DNA of 64,000 nt from Desmodesmus armatus (Eukaryota; Chlorophyta; Chlorophyceae; Sphaeropleales; Scenedesmaceae): positions 62,001-126,000 of the forward strand of contig VIIQ02000082.1 of NCBI GenBank assembly GCA_007449985.2, written 5' to 3'. The notes below the pieces were generated by a model. The model ran no database searches and was not told where the DNA came from. It worked only from the letters and a program-made list of their open reading frames with translations. Positions 33,776 to 46,200 of the stretch are shown piece after piece; within the stretch, counting starts at the first letter, position 1, and each line of letters begins with the position of its first letter. Both the position numbers and the translations under genes were made by a program.

Positions 33776-35941
33776 TCAGAGGTCACGCACATGGCAGTCC
33801 CGCACAGACATCTGCTGCATCGTTGCCTGCAGCACGTCCAACGAGACCGCCCCGCCCTGCCCATGCCTGATGTGAGTGAGGCTGTTGTTGCTGCTGCCAG
33901 GCACAGACGCAGAGGAACTCAGCCCCGCTGTTGGCATGGACAGCCCTGACATGCTCGCACTCGCTGATGTGGTGCTGGGGCCGACCGGAGCCACACTCCA
34001 GCTGTACTGAGACCCAGACACTGCTGCTGCTACCGCCTCCTGTTGCGCCTGCTGCTGGGCTGCCAAGTAGCTGGCGCTGCTGCCCTCACCAGCCAAGCCG
34101 CCCGGCTGCCCCAGCAGCACCTGATCGTCAGGCACCACCGAGTAATGCCGGGAGTTGACGAGCGCCGGGTCCAAGTGCAGCGAACCGAACCCGTGGCCCT
34201 GAGCGACAGCCTCATGCCCCAGCGGCATGCACACAGCCGCTGCAGCAGCCCGCATCGCAGCTGGGCTCGCAGCGGCACTGCCGGGCGACCACCACTGGCC
34301 GGTGGTCGGAAGGTATTGCTGCTGCTGGCCGCCTCCTGCCTCAAACTCCCCTGCATGCATGAGCGGCACCCCAGGCATCATCTGCGCCTGCTGATGCTGT
34401 CCGCCACCCAGCATGACATACCCCTGAGGCATGATGTAGCCAGGCACCCACTGCTGCTGCATGGGTGAGAGCACCAGCCCGGCTGCAGGGGTGGCAGGTG
34501 TCCCGCACCAGCACCTGCTGCCATCAAGCCATACGGTACCAGCGCCGGCGCGCCCGGCCTGCTCCCCAGAACTGCAGCAGCAGCTGCTGCTTGCTGTTGC
34601 TGCTGCCGCATGTCTGTCAGCCCAGGCAGCAGGGCTGCGGCTTGTGCTGGGGAGGCCAGGCCAGGCGAGACCTCCTGCGGCGCTGGCGGTGCTGCACCTC
34701 GCTGCAGCTGCCCCTCTGCAAAGCGCAGCTCCTGCAGGTTGTGCGCAAAGAAGCACAGGGTGCGCTTGCAGCCTGCACCCTGCTGGCACATCTGCGTCCT
34801 GAACCGCTTGGGGTGCAGCCAGTACTCATACACATTGTGCTGCAGCAGGACAACATGGCACGGCACAACACCATGGAACACATGTCAGCACCAGTTCAGT
34901 CGCCACCTGATCGCAGGCTGCTGATGCAGCTCAGCACGTAAGAAGGCAAGCAAGCTGCTCGAACTGATGACAACAGCAAGCTGCATGGATTCTGCTTGCC
35001 ACCATGTAAGTGTGCCGGGATGCAAGCAGCGACATGCCTGCTGGACACAGCTTGGATGACAAGGCACCCTGTGATCGCAGACTCACTGTGTATTGACACG
35101 TCTCCCCGTGCGGGCAGTTGGCACCCTGCAACATCAGACAGACACCATGAAAACAGCCACAGGATCAAAACGCCTGGCTGCACGAGCTTGCGAGTCGCTG
35201 GCTAGACAAGCTGGCTGAGGCAGCTGCGGTCCATGGATGGGTTCCTTGCACTCAACAAGCAGTGGAAAGCAGAAAAAGGCTATTGCTGTTGGTGTCCTTG
35301 GCCCCTCATGACTCAACCCCGCCCTCTGGACCCCCACCCCACCTTCTTGTCAAATGGGCAGGGCAGCGGCTCGTACTGGTGAATGCGTGGGTCTCGCCGG
35401 CGTGCCTTTTCCTTGGGGTGCACAAAGGGACAAAGCGACCTGCATGCAAGTTGGACGCCTCTTAAAATATTGCAGGCAGGGTACCCTCCAAGCACAGAGT
35501 GTGGGCATAAACATAACTGGGCATAAACACTGGCTGACAGATGTGTGCAGCCAGATGCCACGATGGCTGCTGCGTGTGCTAGCATGCCTCACCAGTTGTG
35601 GGCATAGGACGCCGTGCATGGCACCACCTGGGTCATATGACATGAAAGTGATCAGTAGGGAGCAGCCGGACATGAGCTCTTCTCCTGCCTCTGCAGCGGC
35701 TGGCTGCGATGCGTCAACGTTGTGTAGATGAGGCAGAAGGCACAAGGGCTGCACGAAGCCAGATACGGTCAACTGCAGGCTTGATTTTGTGCACACCGCC
35801 TTGCGTACACCCCACCTTGAAGGAGTAGATATAAAAGTCGCTCGTATAACCACTAGAGGGTTGTGGAGGGGTCGTATCCGCTTGATCCTGGTTTTGGCCT
35901 TGATTCAGCTGATTCCGGGTCCCTGGCCCCTGTTGGCTCAT
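33776..35941 (-). CDS. Plant-type tandem CCCH zinc-finger protein (RR-TZF)
   Basis: Six exons: 35941-35816, 35627-35593, 35439-35343, 35125-35087, 34839-34515 and 34482-33776. They give 442 residues. The start MSQQGPGTRNQL leads to SDFYIYSFKVVPC. Finger 1 is C46-X5-H52-X4-C57-X3-H61, inside the RR motif ending CPFVHPKEKARRRDP. It is followed by C81-X8-C90-X5-C96-X3-H100-X16-C117-X5-C123-X4-C128-X3-H132. That is the exact plant TZF signature, with the typical EYWLHPKRFRTQMC linker and CFFAH end. The C-terminal 300 residues are Gln/Ala/Ser-rich. The family binds AU-rich mRNA and acts in mRNA decay and translational control, often in cytoplasmic granules. The last intron in this model is only 32 nt. 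Without it the frame breaks, so an assembly indel is the alternative. Confidence 0.92.
34483..34514 (-). other. 32-nt putative mini-intron or indel in the CCCH gene
   Basis: GTGCTGGTGC starts and CCCCTGCAG ends a 32-nt segment whose removal joins LVPYGLMAA to AGLVLSPMQQQ in frame. Other introns here are 90 nt or longer, so this is at or below a plausible minimum. A one-base sequence error nearby would explain the frame change equally well. Confidence 0.5.
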
Positions 35942-36849
35942 TTTGGTTGCATCAACATTATGGTTTTCCCACTAAACATATACAGATTGCTGGGCAGGGG
36001 CCTGTGCGGTGGATTGTGCACTCTGCAGCCCACGCGCCTGTTGGACTTCTTGTAACCTTGCTGTTCACATCACACCCTGTGCATACGTACTCCCCACCTA
36101 TCGAAGTAGTAAACCGATATCATTCACGTCAATCAGATAAGTGTGCGCCACTCCCAGGCGTGTGTCAAGGAAGCGGAACCTGTGAGTCATCACAAAATCG
36201 CAACTTTGTCCTAAGCTTGCCTGTAGACAAAGTAATCTTGTCACTAGTGCTGGGCAGGCGGGTGCAGAACCCTGCCTAGGTTCTGGCTACTGCTGGTGCA
36301 CCCTCAAGGCTGCACCAGGCTCCTGACTCGCCCTTCGTGTTTTTGGGGCGGGGCGTCTAGTGACTAGATCACTGCGTTCCAGTCAGCGTCTTGCGGATTG
36401 GGCCTAGTTTTCCCCATCGTGACTTGAGTCTGTTGTTGTTTGCTTCAGCACAGCTGTTTCCAGCACAGCAGTCGATAGAGAGCAGGCATAGCTTTCAGCT
36501 GAAGACTACAGGAGATGATAGACATACAGAAGATCGCAGAAGACCGCAAAAGAGACCGTCAGCTCTCAGGTGACCAGAAGTATGCTCGCTCTTGACGCTT
36601 CAGTCCTTTTGCTGTTGTTTACTTGAGCACGTTGTCGAGGCATTCCGTTTGGCACGTCGTCGATGCTCTGGTGCCTGTTTTGAAAAAGTTGGTTGGCGAT
36701 GGTGTGCATCAGACGGAGGATCCACAGCGGTCTGAGGCACGGCTGGCATTGCAACATCGTCAGTGGCACCCACAGGTAACGATTGCCCCATCTCCACGCC
36801 TCTGAGCTCCGTTTGCTGCTGTGTATCTCAAGATCAGTGTGATCAGTAC
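35942..36849. other. Upstream region of the CCCH gene; nothing else recognised
   Basis: Should contain the CCCH promoter on the minus strand, but no clear TATA box was identified. No coding sequence was recognised. Confidence 0.4.
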
Positions 36850-39200
36850 TGTGGGCTCAGCTCAGCTCGTTGGTCTGCAGGCAAGGTTTGCCTGTGCTGG
36901 ACGGAAGCACAGAGAGTTGTTTCAGCCCACTGCAGCATCAGTGCTGGCCAGGGCTGGGGTAAGGTTTGAGCCTGACACAGCAGTGGGGGTGCTGTGGGCG
37001 GTTGGGTCTGCTGCAGCAGTAGGGCAGACAGGGTGCTACGTCGTTGTGTTCGTTGCAGCTGTGTGTTGGTTCTGGGCAGTGAGGTGCTGCGGTGGTTAGA
37101 GTCCACTGCAGACGATGTAGGTCACTTGTACACACTGTAGTGCTCTGAGTGTGCGGTATGCGGCTTGCCTCACGTCACGTTAGAGTCCACCAGGAGGCAG
37201 GCCAGGTCCGGCTGGTGGGTCAAGTCCACTGTAGCAGTTGTCCTGGGCAGTGAGGTGCTGCGGTGGTTAGAGTCCACTGCAGACGACGCATGTCACTGTA
37301 GTGCTCTGAGTGTGCTGTATGCGGCTTGCCTCACGTGGTTTGAGTCCGCTAGGAGGCAGGCCAGGTTCGGCTGGTGGTTCAAGTCCACTGCAGCAGTTGT
37401 CCTGGGCAGTGCGGTGCTGCGGTGGTTAGAGTCCACTGCAGACGCACAGGTCACCGTAGTGCTCTGAGTGTGATGTAGCGGCCTGCCTCATGTGGTTTGA
37501 GTCCGCTAGGAGGCAGGCCAGGTTCGGCTGGTGGTTCAAGTCCACTGCAGCAGTTGTCCTGGGCAGTGTGGTGCTGCGGTTGTTAGAGTCCACTGCAGAC
37601 GACGCATGTCACTGTAGTGCTCTGAGTGTGCTGTATGCGGCTTGCCTCACGTGGTTTGACTCCACTAGGAGGCATGCCAGGTTCGGCTGGTGGTTCAAGT
37701 CCGCTGCAGCAGTTGTCCTGGGTGGTGCGGCGCTGCGGTGGTTAGAGTCCATTGCAGACGACGCGGGTCATTGTAGTGCTCTGAGTGTGATGTATGCGGC
37801 TGGCCTCACGTGGTTTGAGTCCAATAGGAGGCAGGCCAGGTTCGGCTGGTGGTTCAAGTCCACTGCAGCAGTTGTCCTGGGCAGTGCGGTGGTGCAAGGC
37901 CGCTGCAGGTGACTGTAGGTCAATGTAGTGCTTTGAGTGTGATGTGTGCGGCCTGCCTCACGTGGTTTGAATCCACTCGGAGGCAGGCCAGGTTCGGCTG
38001 GTGGTTCAAGTCCACTGCAACAGTTGTCTTGGGCAGTGCGGTGCTGCGATGGTTCAAGTCCACTGCAGCGGAAGTCCTGAGCAGTGCGGTGCTGCGGTGG
38101 TGCAAGGACACTGTAGGTGACTGCAGGTCAATGTAGTGCACATCTGTGTGATGTTCGTGGGCTGCCTCACGCAGTTTGAGTCCACTAGGAGGCAGGCAAG
38201 GTTCGGCTGGTGTGCTGGCTGTGTTCCATTGCGGGAACAATGTATAGTCTGGAGGCTGCAAGCTGGTTGAAGTCCACTGCAGCAGTAGTGCAGTCTGCAG
38301 GTGGGCTGAGTCCACTGCAATAGCACTGCGGTCTAGGGGTTGCAAGGCGGTTGGAATCCACTGCAGCAGCAGTTTACCCCGCAAGGTGGTCAGCATCCAC
38401 CGTAGCAGTTGTACAGTCTGCAAGATAGCACGGAGTACAATGGTTGGTAGTGCAGAGTCCATCACAACAACATTGCTGTCTGGGCGCTGCAAGGTGGTTA
38501 GAGTCCACTGCAGCCGGTGAACAGTCCGTAACTTGAACGAAATCCGAGTCTAGTGCAACAGTATGGCGGTCTTGGGGTTGCAAGGTGGTTGGAGTGCAAT
38601 GCAGCAGTCGTACAGTCTGCAAGGTGACCGGCGTCCACTGTGGCAGTTATACGATCTAATAGGTGGCTTCAGTCCATTGCAGCAGCACTGCGGTCGGGGG
38701 GCTGCAAGGTGGTAAGAGTCCATTGTGCCAGGTGTATAGTCTACAATGTGATCAGGGTCCACTGTGCCGGGAGTACAGTCTACAAGGTGGTTAGAGTCCA
38801 CTACATCTGGTGCACAGTTTGCAAGGTATTCTCAGTACAGTGCAACACTCCTGCGGTCTGGGGCTGCAAGGTGGTTTGAGTCCACTGCAACAGTTGTACA
38901 TTCTGCAAGGCGATCAGCGTCCATTGTGGTAGTGGTGTGGTCTGCAAGGTGACTTGAGTTCAGCCGCACTGTGGTCTGGGGGTGCAAGTGGGTTAGAGTT
39001 CATTTCGGCAGGTGTAAAGTCTACAGGAGGATCAGCGCCCGCGGTGACAGGTGAACAGTGTGCAAGGTGGTTTGAGTCCACTACAACAGTATTGCAGTAT
39101 GGGGCGCTGCAAGGTGGTCAAGAGTCAACTGCAGCGATGATGTAGAATGAGGGGTATAAGTCATTATGAGTCCAATGCAGCAAAATAATGCGGTCGGGGG
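36850..39200 (+). repeat. ~158-bp satellite with T-arm-like submonomers
   Basis: Between about 37.0 and 38.24 kb a unit recurs with period 152-159 bp. GGTTCGGCTGG occurs at 37364, 37521, 37680, 37839, 37991 and 38200, with a GGTCCGG variant at 37205. Each unit holds three related cores: GGTTCAAGTCCACTGCAG, GGTTAGAGTCCACTGCAG and GGTTTGAGTCC. From 38.24 to 39.2 kb only degenerate 60-70 bp submonomers persist (CTGCAAGGTGGTTAGAGTCC). Frames through it arise from the period not being a stop-rich multiple of three and are not proteins. Confidence 0.9.
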
Positions 39201-41129
39201 CTGCACGATGGATCCAGTCCACTATAGTTACAGTCCACCACCGGTATTGGCCGTATGGTGCTCAAGGAAGTAGGTAAAGTCCACTCAACACTACTGAGAG
39301 TATGCGGTGGTTAGACTAAAAACAGCAGTACTGCGGATTGAGCGTGGCACGGTGGTGACCATCCACTGCAGGCGCTGCACGGCGGGGCGCTGCAGGTGGT
39401 GTGCGTCCATGGCGGGCACGGTACGGTTGGGCGATGCGGTCTTTGCAACATGCTGTAGCGTCTAGCGAAGCTGTATTATAGCCTGCCTCAACCGGGCTGC
39501 ACGGCGGTTCAAGTGCAGTGCAGCCGTGTTGCGGCCAAAGGGTTGCGAGGTGGGGCGAGTGCACTGCGACAGGAGAGCTCTCGAGGGGCCACTGTGGCAT
39601 TGGTTCCAACCATGGTAGCGGTGATGTTGGTCGGGCGTAAGACACATCAGCACCTTGCATGTGGGTGCACCTTGTTGGTTTGCTACGGACGTGAGGCCGC
39701 ATGCATGTGCAGAGACAGATGCGCATGGTGAGTCCCTGATGCTGAGCTGGTTTTGCACTGCTATTGCCAAGGCTTGGCGCAGTTGGGGTGCAATGCTGCT
39801 GGTAGTGCACGGTTGCTCGCAAAACTCTGCTCTTAGCTTGAGCGTGCTATCACACGAACGGTTCGATGGGCAAGTATGGGCATAAGAAGGGTACCCGCTG
39901 GCTAGCAGTATATACTGCCATATATGGCCGCAGCCTTAGGGTGCTGGCGGCTGCTGCCGGGGGTGTCTGACCGGGGGACACGCGTAGGAATGTATCTTTG
40001 GAGTAACGCTTGTAACAATACACGTCTGGCACCTTTGACCTGGAGGCCTGCGCACCAGCGCAGGGCACTCTTTCGATCACGTAGCGCCTGGCCGCAGCAC
40101 TAGTGACAAGGCCCCCCTGCACTACACCCCCCTACACCACTAGAGCTTGGGGAGGATTATACATGCCGGCCCCCTACTCCTTACAACGCATCGTGACTTC
40201 CTTCAGGCTGAAGGGGCTACTATGAACCCAGGACACCCCTTCCCCACCCCACCCCACCCCCACCCGCCAGTAGGATGGCAGTCATTCCAGACAGGCGATG
40301 ATGCACAGCTGTGTACAGCAGCACTACATGGCATGGCGGCTACCAGCAGCTCAGCCTGTTCTGTAACTTAAAACTCTCATAAACTAGTGGGAGGGGCAAG
40401 ATTCGAATCTGTGTTTTCCCTGCATTCAGTGTGCCTAAGGCCAGGACTCTGCCTTCAGGGATTGTGTGAAAGGGCAACAAGACATGAATGTTGAATCTTC
40501 AAGAGGTGTCACCTCTGCGACCCAACATATGTGCCAGCCGTGACCTGGCAGCCTGCAACATCAGCATGAATGTCGTTTGCATGCTGCCCAGGACAGTTAG
40601 CATGCACTCTGTCAGCGACATGTGTGCAGCTGCACCTGCATGGCATGACTGCCACCAGGCTTGCGTACTGATGCAGGCTGAGAGGTTTAGGTGGGCTTGA
40701 CTTCGGGATTGCAGCAGGTCACACTGCACTGCACATTTTATACAGTAAGGGTTACACCTGCAGCACCCCAGTTGATGTTGTGTGCCCAGAATTCTAAGTG
40801 ATCTGCGAACATGTCATGCTGGCGCCACAGTCAGGTGTTCGCCCTCAGTTGTTGCTGTGGTGAGATGACTAGGTGACTGGCCACCAAGCCATGCTGCCAT
40901 GCACGATCACTGTCAAAGCAGCTGAGCAGGATTTGCTGCTCACAGACCTGACGACCTTCACCGTCGTAAATTGCATCAACCGACGTCAAAGAGCATGCAG
41001 CTTCCGCGGCTGATGTATATATGTACAATACGTGTGCTTTGTTGACTGCCTTTCGCCTGCTGCCTTTTCCCCTTCCAAAAATTTCTGGACCCGGCTTCCT
41101 CGGTTGGACTCAATACTTCTTTATACATA
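39201..41129. other. No gene recognised
   Basis: Scattered degenerate satellite cores continue to about 39.6 kb (for example GGCGGTTCAAGTGCAGTGC near 39503). A T-arm-like palindrome GATTCGAATC near 40409 was examined as a tRNA and rejected. Nothing else was recognised. Confidence 0.4.
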
Positions 41130-41440
41130 TGCAATTATTACAGCCAAGCAACCTTAGCAGCCCACCAGCATGGGCCACGGCAGGCACCCGCCATCGACGG
41201 CGATGGGCTGCTGTTCACCCGGCGTGAACGTGCCTGACCGCGAGCAAACGGGCGTCCAACAGTAGAAGTTGCAACACTTATGCATTACTACAGCCGATCT
41301 GGCTTGACAGTCAAGCACCCTTAGCATGTGCCATGGCACCGGCGATCGGCGGATGTCCACCTGCCCCCCGGCGCCAACTGCCGGTCCCAGCGCCAACCCG
41401 GCCTGTTCGCAGGCAGACTGGCATCAAACAGCAGCGTTTA
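41130..41440 (+). repeat. Imperfect direct duplication of about 150 bp
   Basis: The block beginning TGCAATTATTACAGCC (about 41130) and the block beginning TGCATTACTACAGCC (about 41281) share order and spacing. Common segments include CACCCTTAGCA-like, ATGGGCCACGGCAGG/GTGCCATGGCACC and CGAGCAAACGGGCGTCCAACAG / CGCAGGCAGACTGGCATC. They are clearly diverged. Confidence 0.5.
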
Positions 41441-41929
41441 TGCTGCGGTACTTACTGGTGTGCACCGTCGGCCCTGCCGAGGCCGAAAAAATAAAACCAT
41501 GTTCAACCGTTTGGGCTAAGACGTGAAAGTTAACTCTTGCAACAAGGTCAGCTTTCTGATCTATATCGCTGGTGACCTGCTGTCCTCCAGCGCCCAGCCC
41601 GCTGCCATCCTGCCTGCTCAGACGCGACGCATACGCAGGCAGCCCCGCACTTGCCGTTGCACCACAGCGCTGCTGAGGTTGTCCCCCCCCCCCCCCCACC
41701 CCCCCCCGCGGGGGGCCAGCCTCATAGAGCGCTTCATAGGCTGCGCCGCTGCTGGCGCAAGCTGCGGTACGGTTGCAGCCCGTGCACGCGCACGGCCTCT
41801 GCCCCGTCTCCCACCACGCCCCCTCCTGGCAGCTGTGGTAGAAGCGCTACCCTGCTGCTGCTCCTGCTGCTGATGATCATTGCTTGTGACCAGCGGCCGC
41901 CTCTTTTGTGACACGTGACTGACTGGCAT
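41424..41929 (-). CDS. Doubtful Arg/Gly-rich open frame broken at a poly-G tract
   Basis: On the minus strand MPVSHVSQKRRPLVTSND opens a frame with QQQEQQQ and an Arg/Gly cluster (GRGGRRGRGRARARA). It reaches a run of about 15 G (plus-strand C run near 41683-41707). Past the run, the adjacent frame continues QPQQRCGATASAGLPAY ... DIDQKADLVARVNFHVLAQT to a stop at 41424. A miscounted homopolymer would join the two. No homologue is recognised, and chance cannot be excluded. Confidence 0.25.
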
Positions 41930-43276
41930 GATGACTGACCCGGCTTTGGTTCAGTTGGATGACCAAGATTGTGTTGCTACTGTGTTTCAACATGCCGAAC
42001 AGTCGGCTCTGGCACACACTTTGTACAAAATGAAAGTGGCAGAGCACGCCTGCTTGGCGTTACCATGGGTATGTGACTGACTTTTTCCTGTTTCTTGTGT
42101 CCACACTGGTATAGTCGCCCGCCCTCACCTCTGCACACAATAGGTTTCTAGCATGGCTAGCACTTGCTGCAGTTCTGGTGGTTCTGCCTGCTTTGGTCAA
42201 CCCGGTGTAGGTGCTGCAAACCACCGCAGGGGAGACCTGCCTGCTTTGGTCAACCCGGTGTAAGTGCTGCAAACCACCGCACGGGAGACAACTTATGAGG
42301 TTCACCTGGCTCGACCCTGGTGGACAATGCCATTGTTGTTTGGCGAAAATGTCCCTTCAACATACTGGGTTCGCTGCTGTTACACGGAGCGCATAATGCA
42401 GCCACCCTACAGCCAAGTCAACCCAGTGTGCAAGATCAAGGACGGTCGCTGACCTGCAACACCTAGAGTTGGGATGGTTGGTTACAGGAATATGCCATGT
42501 GCTGGGATGGTTGATTACAGATATTTGACATGTGCACCAACAAGACTCTGCCTCTCAACAGGACAATGTGCCTGTGTGTTTGGCGCATGTACATCTCCCT
42601 ACCATGATCGATTGCAGCGCCCAGACTCCCGCCTATCAGTTACACCACCAGAACTTCCCATCATGAGCACATGTATGCCCTGGTCCGAGTGACTCGCTTC
42701 AACACAACCTGATCAGCCTCAGCAACATTCAACCTGCTGTGCAAACTGCTAACCAAAGGCCCGGGCCAGCAGCCCACTCTGCCCAGCTGCAGCAGCCCTC
42801 TTGGTGGGGGAGGCCTTGCTGGGCGAGCCGTCTTGTGATGTATTCAGCCCTCCACCTGAAAGCACAGAAAGCCAGCAGAAAGAGAGATCTTCAGTCAGAT
42901 ACTGTGCTGGGTGTAAACTTCAGTCAGATACACTGCTGGGTGCATGAAGAAGATCTGCCGTGCATCAACAGGAAGTGTGAGCGGAGCCCCCCTCCCTTTT
43001 CAGCAGTTGTTCTCACCAGCAGCAGCAGCGCTCCCAGCCAGCCATTGCTCCATGCTGGTGCCCCCGGCCTCGGCACCAGCAGGGCCTGCCGCCCGCTGCC
43101 AGCCGCCCAGCCGCGCTGCACTGGCGCCCATTGCTGCCGACATGAAGCTGGGGCGCTGTGGGGAGCGCCGTGGTGACTGCAGTGCGTGATGCAAGGAAAG
43201 TACAGGTGCAAGGTGATGTCAGCGTTGGATTGCAAGGTTCACTGCGCGTACGGCCAGTGACAGTACATACCGACAT
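41930..43276. other. 3' side of the CYFIP gene; no separate gene seen
   Basis: TGTAA signals on the minus strand occur near 42641, 42515 and 42485. A last small CYFIP exon may lie near 43,022-43,176, after acceptor CCCCACAG, where MSAAMGASAARLGGW runs to a stop. The joining phase depends on an unproven donor. The 53-bp duplication at 42187 also lies here. Confidence 0.4.
42187..42292 (+). repeat. 53-bp tandem duplication
   Basis: CCTGCTTTGGTCAACCCGGT starts at 42187 and again at 42240. The two 53-bp units differ at few positions (GTAGGTG/GTAAGTG, GCAGGGG/GCACGGG). Confidence 0.95.
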
Positions 43277-46200
43277 GCATACACCATGACTACTTCAACT
43301 TCGCACTCATTCTGTACGCAGGCTGTCAAGATGCGGCTGTGCGTCCCTGTTGCAACGCTCAACACAAACACGCGGTCACCCAGCATGTAGCTTACCTCAG
43401 GGCCCAGGCTGTCCAGGTCAGCGCTGCTTGGGGCCATGGAGTACCCGTCCTCAGGCCTGCCGCTGCGATTCTGGTCGCTGACAACGCTGAAGCTGTACGC
43501 CGCATTGCGCGGTACCGCCTGCAGCAGCACCTCCCGCGCCGCCATCACGCGCGCAGCAGCCACGAGCCCGGCCCGTGGAGCCACGCTGGCACCCGTGAGC
43601 AGCTTCCCACTGGGGCCCACGATGCCGGTGCCCGCAGCAGCTGCCGCCGCTGCTGCGGCTGCTGCCTCTCTGGGGAGGTTTGCCACTGCCGCCGGCACAA
43701 ACCCTCCCTCTCCTGCACCAGCTGGCCGTGCTGGGCCACCTCCTGGCCCTGACGACAGCAGCAGGGGCTGTGGTCGGGCCATGGGCAGGGCTGAGTGCGT
43801 CTTGATGGGCCGCTGAGTCGGCCGCACACCAGCCCAGGGCTGCTGGCGAGGGTAGAACTGCAGAGTGGCCGCCCTCACAGGCACTGCAGGCACCTTGGGC
43901 TGCTCTGCACTGCCGCCACTGCTGTGTGAAGCTGACGCTGCTGTCCCTGCTGTTCCTGCCCCAACTGACAAGCCGCCCATGCCCCCACCAAAGGTGATGC
44001 GCCCGGGGCTGCTGCTGCGCGCTGTCAAGGCGCCGCCAGCCGAGCGCTGGGCCTGCTGAAGTGCAGCGCCATCCACCCGATACACCCGCAGCCGCACCTT
44101 CTGGCCGCGTGCTGCCGCCGCAGGCGCAAACCTCGCCGCTAGGCTGCTGCCATCCCTGCTGACGCGCAGGGCCTGCCGGTGTGCCGCTGCCAAGCGCTCC
44201 AGCAGGACTTGCTGGGCTGCTGCTGCTGCCTGCTCCCGCACCAACGCCTCTGCTACCTCATCCTGCTTCTTCTTGCTGCGGGGCTTGGGGGGTGCAATGC
44301 CCTCTGCTGCAGGTCCGATGCCGCCAGGTGCGCCCACAATGGCAGCCACGCCACTAGGAGCCAGGCTGGCTGCCCCAGCGCCCCGTGGCGACGTGACGCC
44401 AGCCGCAGCAGCTGCAGCAGCGTCGTTCGCTGCAGCACTGTCTGTCCGTGCTGAATCGCTGCTGCTGGCTTTCACGGCGTCGTACTCCACCCAGTGAGCA
44501 ATGCGGCCAGCAGCATCGAGCACCTCAAACCTGCGCGCCTGGCCAGAGAGCTGAAGCAGCACCGCACTCGCCAGCAACGGCCCGTCCCCGTACAGTGCTG
44601 TGGTCATGCGCCCGCTGCCTCGGCTGGACGCACCCTGCTTTGCAGCCACCTCCTGCTGCTGCTGGGTGCCTGCTGCTGCAGGCTGCGAGACCCCAGCAGC
44701 TCCTGCGGCAGCATCACCACCCTCCACACCCTTCCTCATGCGCCTGAGGGGCGAGGACTGAGCAGGGGCCCCACAGCCTGACCCCCGTGCGTCCTGGCTG
44801 GGCCCCTCTGCGGTGTTGTCTGCGCCCGACGCAACATCAAGCAGCAGAGCAAACTTCAACGCAGAGAGGGCAACCGCAAGCTGTGCAGGTGGCCAGGGGC
44901 TAGGGTCCTGGCTGCTGCTGCTGCTGCTGCTCGCCCGCCGAGCCGCCTTGACAGTATGGGGCATCTTCAGCTTGCGGCTGGCACCGCAGGGCGCTCTGCT
45001 GTCGAGGCCCCCATGCACAGCAGCCAGGCCGACAAGCTCATCGTCCGTGCAGCTGCTGTAGTCGCTGTCGGTGCAGCTGCTGCTGAGATATTCGTCGTCC
45101 TCCTGGCTGCACGTGCTCTGGTCGGCAGTGGCAGTGGCGCTGCCTCCCCCAACAGTACTGACGATTTCGGCACATGGGGTGGCCTGCTGCACCCTGACAG
45201 AGGACTGCACAGGACAAGGTGTGACAGACATACACACCACCAGGCATCTCAGCATGGGCCGACATCTGTTTGCCTGCTCTATGCACACACAAACACATGC
45301 ATTGCAAGCGTCCGTATGCAAATGACCATAACTCAACATAAGATGCTTGCAATGCTAAGCAAACCAACACCTGGGCCCATATGCAGGTTTGACATACCTT
45401 GGAATGCTCAGGCCTGACCTCGGAAGCCTCCGCAGACACGGTCGCTCCTGTGTGACAGGCCTGCAGCTCATCAGCTTGCACTGCCGACCTGCGCCTGCCC
45501 AGCTGCTGCTGCTGCCGTGCTGAGCGCGCCGACTGCGGTGTGCGCGCAGCAGATGCTGACGCTGTTGCAGCTTCTGAGCCATCAGAGCCCAACTGGTGGG
45601 CGGACGCCGCACCACGCAATGCCTGTGTGCCGTTGGTGCTGGCCCCCATGCTGACTGTGTTGCCGTGCTGGCTGGCCGCCCCTGACACTGCTGGCTGGCT
45701 GCGCATGGCCATGCTTCCCACGCTGCACTCCGACATAGCCGCACGCATGAGGCTCTCGCAGTCAGCGGCTGAGGTGCGCGGGGTGATCAGCATCTGCCTG
45801 CAGTATCACAACATTGAACCACACAGCATGGTTGAGGAATGTGCCTGCTCAAGCAAGAGCCACTCCACAAACCCCAGCGCTCCGCCCCGCCGGCTAAAGG
45901 CTCTGCCCTGCAAATTTCCCTCCCAGCACTCCACTTGAGCTCCATATGTGGCAGCTGGCCGACCCGACACTCCGCTAGCTGACATCAGTGCCTCATCAGG
46001 CCTTTGGGTGCTACCAACAAACCAGGAAAGATCGTCCCAACTTACCCGCTCAGCATCGCCAGCGTGTTGTCCCTGTTCTTCAGCTGGTTGCGCAGGACCT
46101 CGACCTCGCTCATCAGCATGTCCCGCTCGTCTTTCACGCGCACCAGCTCATCACAGGTCGTCTCATACAGCAGCTCTGTGATCGGCGGCGTGGGGTACCG

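Noticed and set aside
36993..38136. Open frames of 95-190 codons in the satellite
   Set aside because: They repeat with the ~158-bp period, contain duplicated nonsense peptides and shift frame between units. They are products of the tandem repeat.
40366..40470. Possible tRNA: CTCATAA anticodon-like loop and GATTCGAATC near a Met-like context
   Set aside because: Neither strand gives a paired acceptor stem or a valid T-stem around TTCGAAT, and the anticodon stem fails.
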